Below are positions 9,437-16,075 of a stretch of 64,000 nt of DNA, piece by piece. The first letter of the stretch is position 1; the number at the start of each line of letters is the position of its first letter. The notes under the pieces are model-generated. The model saw nothing but the letters and a program-made list of their open reading frames with translations, did not search any database and was not told the DNA's origin. A program made the position numbers and the translations under genes. This DNA is from CAVYXK01 sp963708245 (lineage in GTDB: Bacteria; Pseudomonadota; Alphaproteobacteria; Acetobacterales; Acetobacteraceae): positions 3,348,001 to 3,412,000 of the forward strand of contig OY970201.1 in assembly GCA_963708245.1 (NCBI GenBank). Reading direction: 5' to 3'.

Positions 9437-9455
9437 GGTACCCAGTAGGAGTATA
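9437..9455 (-). promoter_or_regulatory. Candidate autoregulatory operator and -10 box of the repressor gene
   Basis: The stretch contains the imperfect inverted repeat GTACCC-agta-GGAGTAT. This resembles the TAC-(G/C tract)-GTA operators of the CsoR/RcnR family. On the minus strand TATACT (9455-9450) is a good -10 hexamer and overlaps the operator, so binding would block transcription of the repressor. It lies about 12 bases before the repressor start. No clear -35 was found. Confidence 0.4.
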
Positions 9456-9732
9456 TCGTCGCGTTGGCAGGAACGCGAGCCGGTTTGTCGCGCCCTTGCC
9501 GATCCTGGCTTCGGCCGGGACCGACGCAACCAGACTTAGGGATCACATGAACCCGCGATCTACCAGCGAACCCACGGAGAGCCACAGTAGGCGCTTGCCG
9601 TCTGTGACGCCGTTGGGTTGGACGACCGCCCGGGCCGTGCATGTGACCGTTGAGGCTCCCGCGCTGATGCGCTGAGTCCCTGCGGCCAGGCCTCCCGGGC
9701 TCGGGCAACCGCTTGAGCATCAGGAGGCACCA

Positions 9733-9942
9733 ATGGCCGCCCTTCTGCATCTTCGCCCCGCAAGCGCTGTCGGCGCCGCGAACGCCGTGGCAGCGTTGAA
9801 GCGCGACATTGCGGCAACGCTGAGCCAGCAGCAGGCGGCACGTCCGGTCCTGCTGTGCCGCTGGCTGCAGGACGCCGACGGGCACCTCTCTTGCCATTGG
9901 GAGATCGAGCCCCGGACCTGCATCCCAATCCCGCCCGATTGA
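9733..9942 (+). CDS. Small hypothetical protein (69 aa)
   Basis: The 69-residue frame starts five bases after a perfect AGGAGG, which is the main support. The N-terminal half is alanine-rich and helical. The C-terminal half, LLCRWLQDADGHLSCHWEIEP, has a paired Cys-x-Trp pattern (CRW, CHW) that I associate with small alphaproteobacterial hypothetical proteins. There is no signal peptide. It lies between the divergent repressor and the NRAMP gene, so it may share the transporter's promoter. Function is unknown. Confidence 0.6.
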   Translation: MAALLHLRPASAVGAANAVAALKRDIAATLSQQQAARPVLLCRWLQDADGHLSCHWEIEPRTCIPIPPD

Positions 9943-10032
9943 ACCGATCCGCGGCACGGCTGGTCCGTGTCCTACGGCTTTTGTCTCGATCGAACAGCAG
10001 CGCCCGGTGAGAGGGGTGCGGGAGAGCAAGGG

Positions 10033-11679
10033 ATGACCCACATGGTCGACATCCGGCCCTCGGTGCACGGTGCCGTGCTCGACAGCGCCCATATCGGCGA
10101 CATCGAGGGGGCGCTCGGCACCATCTATCGGCATGATGTCAGGCCCCGCCTGACCTGGCGGCGTCGGCTGGCGACGCTGTTCGCGATCCTCGGCCCCGGG
10201 CTGATCGTAATGGTCGGCGACAACGACGCCGGCGCCTTCGCCACCTACACCCAGGCCGGGCAGAATTACGGCACCTCGCTGTTGTGGATGCTGCTGCTGC
10301 TGGTGCCCGTGCTGTACTTGAACCAGGAGATGGTGCTGCGGCTCGGCGCAGTGACCGGGGTTGGCCACGCGCGCCTGATCCTCGAGCGGTTCGGGCAATT
10401 CTGGGGCGCCTTCAGCGTCATCGACCTGTTCTTGTTGAACGCGCTCACCATCGTGACCGAGTTCATCGGCATCAGTCTCGCACTCGACTATCTCGGTGTA
10501 TCCAAGCTCGTCGGCGTGACAGTTGCGGCCGCGCTCACCATCGCCGCCGCCGGCAGCGGCAATTTCCGACGGTTCGAGCAGTTTGCGCTGATGCTCTGCT
10601 TCGGCAGCTTGTTGCTGGTGCCGATCTTCCTGATGGCGCGCCCGGCGCTCGGCCCGATGACGCGCGACCTGCTGATCCCCGGGCTTCCCGCCGGCAAGCT
10701 CTCCGACATCATGTTGCTGATTATCGGGATCGTCGGCACCACCGTGGCGCCGTGGCAGCTCTTCTTTCAGCAGAGCTATGTCGTGGACAAGCGCATCACG
10801 CCGCGCTTCATGGCGTACGAGCGTGCTGACCTGTGGATCGGCATCGTGCTGGTCATGATCGGCGCGATCGCGATGATGGCATTCGCCGCGGGGGCGTTCG
10901 AGGGTACGCCCGAGTTCGGCAACTTCACCGACGCCGGGGGCATTGCGGCTGGGTTGGGCAAGCATGTCGGTCCGGTCGCCGGGGTGCTGTTCGCGGTGGC
11001 GCTGATCGATGCCAGCGTCATTGGCGCTGCCGCAGTGTCGCTCGCCACCGCTTATGCGATCGGCGACGTGCTGGCGGTGCGCCATTCGCTGCACCACAAA
11101 CCTGGCGACGCGATCGGGTTTTATTTGGTGTACGCGGGTCTGATCGCGGTCGCGGCAGTGCTGGTCCTGATCCCGGGATCGCCGCTGGGCTTGCTGACCG
11201 AGGCCGTCCAGACGCTGGCCGGCGTGCTGCTGCCGAGCGCTACTGTGTTCCTGCTGCTGCTTTGCAACGATCGGGCGGTGCTTGGGCCGTGGGTGAACGG
11301 ACGCGCTACCAATCTGTTCACCGGCGCGGTGATTGCCGCACTGGTGGTGCTGTCGGTGATCCTAACCGCCGCCGTCCTGAATCCCAACATCAGCGATACC
11401 ACAATCCTGTGGACGCTCGGCGGCGGGGCGGGGCTGGGGCTAGCCATCGCCGCGACCGCTTGGCTTTTGCGGCGGCGCGGACCGAGCCAGCACGCGATCA
11501 AGCCGGCTGATGCGGACGCCGATCGCACAAGCTGGCGCATGCCGCCGCTCGGGCAGCTTCCGCCACCGCGCCTGACGATTGCAAAGCGTACGTGGCTGGC
11601 GGTGCTGCGTTTGTATCTCGCTGTCGCGACGATCCTGGTCGTCGTGCGCGTCGTGCAAATCGCGCTGGGACAAGGGTGA
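10033..11679 (+). CDS. NRAMP-family divalent metal transporter (divergent subgroup)
   Basis: A membrane protein of about 548 residues with roughly eleven to twelve hydrophobic segments, matching COG1914. Near residue 60 the GPGLIVMVGDNDAGAFATYTQAG segment corresponds to TM1 of NRAMP proteins, but the canonical DPGN is replaced by GDNDAG. The TM6 MPH motif is replaced by APWQLFFQQS. Canonical members are proton-coupled Mn/Fe importers; this subgroup may carry another divalent ion. The ATG at 10033 is preceded by GGAGAGCAAGG and chosen over an upstream GTG at 9967. The C-terminal 60 residues are an extra polar stretch plus a last helix. A CsoR-type repressor lies upstream. Confidence 0.85.
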   Translation: MTHMVDIRPSVHGAVLDSAHIGDIEGALGTIYRHDVRPRLTWRRRLATLFAILGPGLIVMVGDNDAGAFATYTQAGQNYGTSLLWMLLLLVPVLYLNQEMVLRLGAVTGVGHARLILERFGQFWGAFSVIDLFLLNALTIVTEFIGISLALDYLGVSKLVGVTVAAALTIAAAGSGNFRRFEQFALMLCFGSLLLVPIFLMARPALGPMTRDLLIPGLPAGKLSDIMLLIIGIVGTTVAPWQLFFQQSYVVDKRITPRFMAYERADLWIGIVLVMIGAIAMMAFAAGAFEGTPEFGNFTDAGGIAAGLGKHVGPVAGVLFAVALIDASVIGAAAVSLATAYAIGDVLAVRHSLHHKPGDAIGFYLVYAGLIAVAAVLVLIPGSPLGLLTEAVQTLAGVLLPSATVFLLLLCNDRAVLGPWVNGRATNLFTGAVIAALVVLSVILTAAVLNPNISDTTILWTLGGGAGLGLAIAATAWLLRRRGPSQHAIKPADADADRTSWRMPPLGQLPPPRLTIAKRTWLAVLRLYLAVATILVVVRVVQIALGQG

Positions 11680-11689
11680 GGGACAGGCG

Positions 11690-11848
11690 ATGTGGGTTCT
11701 TAATTTCCTCTCGGCCCGCTTCCGGCTGCTGCTCCGCGGCAGCGGCGATCGAATCGGCTCGGAGTGTGTCAGCGATCTCCAGTCCCTGGCGCCCTGGTGC
11801 CGCGGGGACGTCCTTACGGTTTTGCGCGAACGCGGTCAGGACCGATGA
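11690..11848 (+). CDS. Small hypothetical protein (52 aa)
   Basis: It starts 11 bases after the NRAMP stop, behind AGGGACAGG, and its stop overlaps the next start as ATGA (11845-11848). This is the pattern of a translationally coupled operon member. The first 17 residues (MWVLNFLSARFRLLLRG) could form an amphipathic membrane-associated helix, and two cysteines lie in the middle. It may be a real small protein or a leader for the downstream hydrolase. No family is recognised. Confidence 0.45.
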   Translation: MWVLNFLSARFRLLLRGSGDRIGSECVSDLQSLAPWCRGDVLTVLRERGQDR

Positions 11849-12591
11849 TCGCCGTTGCGATCGCCCCGACACCCGCGCTGCCGGCATTCGATGGTGATGC
11901 CGTCGGCGGACCGCGGAGCAACGCTGCCGCGGAACTGTACGTGCCGCCGGGACGCGGCCCATTTCCGGCAATGGTCGTCTTGCACGGTTGCGACGGGATC
12001 GGCCGGCATTACCGCATGTGGGCCAGGACGCTCAGGGACTGGGGTTATGCTGCGATGCTGGTCGATAGCTTTCGTCCGCGCGGCGTCAGCAATATCTGCA
12101 ACCAAGGCATGATCGTGCCGCCTTTCGCGCAGGCGCAGGATGCCTTCGCCGCCGCGGATTATCTGCGACAGTTGCCGAACGTGCGTGCAGACCGGATCGG
12201 CGTGATCAGTTTTTCACACGGCGGGTGGGCCGTTCTGAAAGCAGTGCTGGCCGATACCGTGCACCAGGATCACGCGCAACCATTCGTCGCTGCCGTGGCG
12301 TTCTATCCGGGCTGCCAGCCGTCTGACTCTCCGCTGGTAACGGACACGTTGATCCTGATCGGCGATGCCGATGACTGGACGCCCGTCTCACGCTGCCTAA
12401 GCTGGTACAACCAGGTGCAAAAGGCCCGCCACGCTCTGGAAATGAAGGTTTACCCGGGCGCGCGGCACGGCTTCGATAGCCCGGCAATGCCGCACTTTTA
12501 TGCCGGGCATCATGTCGGCCGCGATCCGCAAGCGGCCGTTGATGCGATGTCTGTCACGCGGACGTTCCTGGCACGGCGCCTGTCGCCGTGA
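11845..12591 (+). CDS. Dienelactone hydrolase-like alpha/beta hydrolase
   Basis: A 248-residue alpha/beta hydrolase of the DLH family. The strand-loop VVLHGCDGIGRHYRMWA lies near residue 40. The nucleophile elbow GVISFSHGGW is near residue 125, with serine where classical DLH has cysteine. The acid lies in LIGDADDWTP, and the catalytic histidine in YPGARHGFDSP near 210. It probably cleaves an ester or lactone; the substrate is unknown. The start at 11845 overlaps the preceding small ORF as ATGA. The frame is open upstream but without family resemblance. Confidence 0.8.
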   Translation: MIAVAIAPTPALPAFDGDAVGGPRSNAAAELYVPPGRGPFPAMVVLHGCDGIGRHYRMWARTLRDWGYAAMLVDSFRPRGVSNICNQGMIVPPFAQAQDAFAAADYLRQLPNVRADRIGVISFSHGGWAVLKAVLADTVHQDHAQPFVAAVAFYPGCQPSDSPLVTDTLILIGDADDWTPVSRCLSWYNQVQKARHALEMKVYPGARHGFDSPAMPHFYAGHHVGRDPQAAVDAMSVTRTFLARRLSP

Positions 12592-12601
12592 CGCCGCGGG
12601 C

Positions 12602-12671
12602 GGCGGAATGCGCTTCGTTTTTTCCGCCCGAGGGGAGCGGCGTAGGGCGGAAAAGCGAAGTGCATTCCGCC
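12602..12671. repeat. REP-like palindromic element (full copy)
   Basis: Two inverted arms, GGCGGAATGCGCTTCG at 12602-12617 and GCGAAGTGCATTCCGCC at 12655-12671, each continue into TTTTCCGCCC and GGGCGGAAAA. The element sits between the convergent hydrolase and SixA genes. The right 30 bases recur with one mismatch at 28231-28260, which shows a dispersed family. Confidence 0.75.
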
Positions 12672-12681
12672 ACCTGTTGCC

Positions 12682-13197
12682 TCACTCGCCACGCAGGTCC
12701 GCCGGTGTCACGAACCGCACGAGGCACGTGGTTCGGCGCCCGATGTCCCCCCACAGACCGGATACCGTGAACTCGGCCAGGGCAGCAGTGGGGAACTTGG
12801 CGCGCAGGCGCCGCTCCGTGGCAGGTGGGGCAGGACCGGCCAGCGCCAGAGCCAGCTCGTGAAGGCCAGGATTGTGCGCGATCAGCAACACGCTGCGAAC
12901 CGTTTCCGCGACCTCGTGCAGCACAGCGAGAAGTTGCGCCGGGCCGGCGAGGTACAACGCCTCGGCAGGCTCGATCAGCGGCGCTTCGTCCCATGGCTCC
13001 AGCCCCTCGAGCGTCTCCAGCGTGCGGCGTGATGGCGAGACCAGCACAAGGTCTGGTGCAAGGCCGAGATCGCGCATTGCCGCACGCATCGCTGCCGCAT
13101 CGCGATGGCCGCGCGGACTGAGCGGTCGGTCGCGGTCGGCAAGTCGCGGATCGTCGCGCGACGACTTGGCGTGGCGCAGAAGCAGAAGCTGGCGCAT
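12682..13197 (-). CDS. sixA: SixA-type histidine phosphatase
   Basis: A 171-residue phosphoglycerate-mutase-fold protein. The catalytic LLLRHAKSS lies at residues 4-12, followed by the SixA hallmark DRDRPLSPRGHRDA, and the second histidine is in LLIAHNPGLHELAL near residue 107. SixA removes phosphate from phosphohistidine, for example on HPt domains or the nitrogen-PTS protein NPr. The gene is the last of the minus-strand cluster that begins with the helicase and follows the PPP-type phosphatase after about 70 bases. The start at 13197 fits the family length. Confidence 0.85.
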   Translation of the reverse strand: MRQLLLLRHAKSSRDDPRLADRDRPLSPRGHRDAAAMRAAMRDLGLAPDLVLVSPSRRTLETLEGLEPWDEAPLIEPAEALYLAGPAQLLAVLHEVAETVRSVLLIAHNPGLHELALALAGPAPPATERRLRAKFPTAALAEFTVSGLWGDIGRRTTCLVRFVTPADLRGE

Positions 13198-13266
13198 GGC
13201 TCCGATCCTGCCACGCCAGAGCGAGCTTGTCCCCCGGGGCAGACAGTTGGCGAAATCACTTCCGTC

Positions 13267-13944
13267 CTACAGATCGATCCAGGACAGGTGTCCGCCCTTG
13301 CCCGCGCCCGTGTCGAGGAACACGGCTGCCCCGCCCGACGCGCCGTGGCGAACATAGGGACGGCCGTTCAGGCTGCGCCGGTCGTGGCCGCAATAGACCG
13401 TGATCCCGCGCGGGATGCGATCGACCCAGCGCAGGCTGCGCTCCGGGTAGCCGTCCGGCTGCAGTCGCCCGGTAGGCTCGCCGAACAGCGCCCGCGCCAC
13501 GGCGCCCTGCGCGCGCTCGGTCCCAAGTTCCGGTGCTGGGCCATCCAGCATGTCGGTGTGGAACCCGCCGTGCACGAACAGCGCCTGGCCATGGCGCAGC
13601 CAAGCGGGCGCGCGGGCGATCTCGGCCAATGCACGGGCGCGCATCGGCGCATCGAGCTGCGCCAGCGTCTGCTGCAGGTTGGGCTCCAGCCGAACCGGCT
13701 GGCCGGCCAGCGCACGCGCCAGCTTGTGATCGTGATTGCCGAGCAGAAACAGGCCGCGCCCTTCGTCGATCAGACGGAACATCTGACTCAGCACTTCCGC
13801 GCTGCGCGGGCCGTAGTCGGTCAGGTCGCCGAGCTGCACGACGAACCGATCAGTCGCCGCGGCGTAGCTGAAGGCCGCGGCGTCACCGTGCACGTCGCCC
13901 ACAACACGCAACGCGGCGCCAGGGGGAATGACCAGCGCCGTCAT
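13267..13944 (-). CDS. PPP-family serine/threonine-type metallophosphatase
   Basis: A 225-residue calcineurin-like phosphoesterase with the full set of PPP metal-binding motifs: VVGDVHGD near residue 15, VQLGDLTDYGP near 36-46, LLGNHDHK near 67, FVHGGFH and VYCGHDRR near 185. Relatives are bacterial PrpA/PrpE or ApaH-like phosphatases. The substrate (phosphoprotein or dinucleoside tetraphosphate) is undecided. Its ATG overlaps the photolyase stop by four bases, so it is coupled to the repair gene upstream. Confidence 0.85.
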   Translation of the reverse strand: MTALVIPPGAALRVVGDVHGDAAAFSYAAATDRFVVQLGDLTDYGPRSAEVLSQMFRLIDEGRGLFLLGNHDHKLARALAGQPVRLEPNLQQTLAQLDAPMRARALAEIARAPAWLRHGQALFVHGGFHTDMLDGPAPELGTERAQGAVARALFGEPTGRLQPDGYPERSLRWVDRIPRGITVYCGHDRRSLNGRPYVRHGASGGAAVFLDTGAGKGGHLSWIDL

Positions 13945-15383
13945 TCGGCACCGCGGCCCATCGCCGCATAGGCATCAAGCGCGCGCAACCGGCCGGCGGA
14001 AAGATCGACGATCGGATGCGGGTAATTGCGTCCCAGCTCGACGCCGGCGCGGCGCAGGGCGGCCGCCGGTGCCTCCCACGGTTCATGGATGACGTCATCG
14101 TTGAGATCTGTCAGCTCCGGCAGCCAGCAACGTGTATAAGCGCCGTCCGGGTCGAACTTCCTGCCTTGCAGAACGGGGTTGAACACGCGGACATAGGGCG
14201 AGGTGTCGGTGCCGCAGCCGGCCACCCACTGCCAGCTTGCGCTGTTGTTGGCGAGATCGGCGTCGACCAGCGTATCCCAGAACCAAGCCTCGCCGAGCTG
14301 CCAGGAAATCAGCAGATGTTTCACTAGGAACGATGCGGCGATCATACGCACCCGGTTGTGCATCCAGCCGATATGCCAAAGCTGGCGCATTCCGGCATCG
14401 ACGATCGGCACCCCGGTGCGACCTTGCTGCCAGGCGTGCAGGCCGGCCGGATCGCGGCGCCAGCGCATGCCGGCAAAGCTGGGGCGCAGCGGCTGCTCGG
14501 GCATGTCACGATGGTTCCAGAGAAGATGGGCGGAGAACTCGCGCCAAAGCAGCTCGCGCAGGAACTTGTCGCCACCGCGGCCGGGACCGGCCGCAACAGC
14601 GGCATGCCAGGCTTGCGCGGGGGAAACCTCGCCGAAGTGCAGGTGCGGCGACAGCATGGAAGTGCCGTCGGCGCCCAGCCGATCGCGTTGCTCCACGTAG
14701 CGTGACAGCTTCTCGGCGATGAAGGCGTTCAGCCGGGCGTGGGCGCCGGCTTCGCCGGGCGTCCATGTTGCCTGCAGATCTCGCACCCGAGCGGGATCTG
14801 CAGGCAGCAGCATCCAGTCATCGAGTTGGTCCGACGGCGGCAGAGGTGAGGCCGCGCGGATCCGCCGCGGCACCACGGGCGGTGCCGGCCCGCCGGCGGC
14901 AAAGGCGGCGCGGCAGAACGGCGAGTAAACTCCGAACGGGCCACCGGCCTGCGTCCGCAGCGCATCGGTACCGAACAGCGTGGTTGTGCGGAAGCGCTGG
15001 AAGCCGAGTTGGCGCGAAGCCAACGTCGTCGCCAGCCGTTCGTCGAGCGCACGTGCCCAAGGTTCGATCGCGTCGCCGGCGAAGACGCCCGCTGCGCTGG
15101 TCTCCTCAACCAGGCGCGCGATCTCGGTATCCGCGCGGCCACGCCGGAGCACCAGCCCTGAGCCTTGGGCTCGAAGCTGTTGGTCCAGCGCGGCCAGGCT
15201 GTGATGCAGCCACCAGCGGGACGCTCCGCCGGGGGCCCACGTGCCGGCCGAGGTCTCGTCAAGGACGAAGACCGGGATCACCGGCCGGCCGGTCGCGGCC
15301 GCGGCGTTCAGGGCGGCGTGATCGGCGAGCCGCAGATCGTTGCGGAACCACAGCAAGACGGGCGGCTCGGCGGCAGTTGGCAT
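13941..15383 (-). CDS. phrB: Deoxyribodipyrimidine (CPD) photolyase
   Basis: A 480-residue class I photolyase. The N-terminal antenna domain starts LLWFRNDLRLADHAAL. The FAD domain has the LWREFSAHLLWNH segment, GVPIVDAGMRQLWHIGWMHNR, and the late signature WQWVAGCGTDTSPYVRVFNP near residues 385-405. It repairs cyclobutane pyrimidine dimers with blue light and FADH. Nothing essential appears lost. It sits between PdeM and a PPP-type phosphatase in a minus-strand run, with 14 bases to the PdeM stop and a 4-base overlap to the phosphatase. Confidence 0.93.
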   Translation of the reverse strand: MPTAAEPPVLLWFRNDLRLADHAALNAAAATGRPVIPVFVLDETSAGTWAPGGASRWWLHHSLAALDQQLRAQGSGLVLRRGRADTEIARLVEETSAAGVFAGDAIEPWARALDERLATTLASRQLGFQRFRTTTLFGTDALRTQAGGPFGVYSPFCRAAFAAGGPAPPVVPRRIRAASPLPPSDQLDDWMLLPADPARVRDLQATWTPGEAGAHARLNAFIAEKLSRYVEQRDRLGADGTSMLSPHLHFGEVSPAQAWHAAVAAGPGRGGDKFLRELLWREFSAHLLWNHRDMPEQPLRPSFAGMRWRRDPAGLHAWQQGRTGVPIVDAGMRQLWHIGWMHNRVRMIAASFLVKHLLISWQLGEAWFWDTLVDADLANNSASWQWVAGCGTDTSPYVRVFNPVLQGRKFDPDGAYTRCWLPELTDLNDDVIHEPWEAPAAALRRAGVELGRNYPHPIVDLSAGRLRALDAYAAMGRGAE

Positions 15384-15397
15384 GCGTGTGACATGCG

Positions 15398-16075
15398 CTA
15401 TCGGCGGGCGTCGGCAAGAGTGAAGCTGAACAGACGCTCGCGGCCGAGCAGGAACACACGGCCGCCGCGGGGGAACAACGCGGTGATCGCCGGATCGCCG
15501 ACATCGAGCCCGCCGGCATAAGCCCCGAACGCCGGCAGCATGATGCGGCGTGCATCAGCGACGAAACAGGGACGACTGAGGTGGCCGCCACGGGCGGGAA
15601 TAGTGGCTTTGGGGTGAAGATGCCCGCAGACCTCGCCCGGTGCCGCACCGGGCTCCGCTTGGTGGCGGAACGTCAGCGGGCCGGCGCACAGCGCCTCCAC
15701 GGACTCCCCGCCCAGCCCACCGGGCGGTCGTGGGTCGTGATTGCCGCGCACCCAGACAAGGCGTAGCGCCTCAGCGATCGAGCGCAGCCGCGCTGCCTCA
15801 GTCGGCGGCAATCGGCCGTGTCCCGCGGCATCGTGGAAGGAATCGCCGAGTGCCACCACCGCTCGCGGGGACCAGCGCCTCAGCAGCAGGATTAGTCGGT
15901 CCAGCGTCGCCTTGGTGTCCCAAGGCGGCAGCAGCATGCCACGCCGGGCGAAGGACGACCCCTTTTCCAGGTGCAAGTCGGAGATCGCCAGCAGCCCGTT
16001 GGCTGGCCAATAGAGCACACCTGCCGGGTCCAGCATGAGCCGTTCGCCGGCGAAATGCAGCGGCGCGGCGGTCAT
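15398..16075 (-). CDS. pdeM: Ligase-associated DNA damage response endonuclease PdeM
   Basis: A 225-residue metallophosphoesterase with LLAISDLHLEKGSSFARRG near residues 28-46, VVALGDSFHD near 75, WVRGNHDP near 108 and GEVCGHLHPKA near 148. This matches the PdeM group that accompanies an ATP-dependent ligase, an exonuclease and an Lhr-like helicase. Its start overlaps the helicase stop (16072-16075, ATGA). The ligase and exonuclease partners are not beside it in this window. Confidence 0.88.
   Translation of the reverse strand: MTAAPLHFAGERLMLDPAGVLYWPANGLLAISDLHLEKGSSFARRGMLLPPWDTKATLDRLILLLRRWSPRAVVALGDSFHDAAGHGRLPPTEAARLRSIAEALRLVWVRGNHDPRPPGGLGGESVEALCAGPLTFRHQAEPGAAPGEVCGHLHPKATIPARGGHLSRPCFVADARRIMLPAFGAYAGGLDVGDPAITALFPRGGRVFLLGRERLFSFTLADARR

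Noticed and set aside
9421..11097. A 558-codon minus-strand frame opposite the NRAMP gene
   Set aside because: The translation is His/Gln/Arg-rich with no family; the NRAMP homology on the plus strand is strong.
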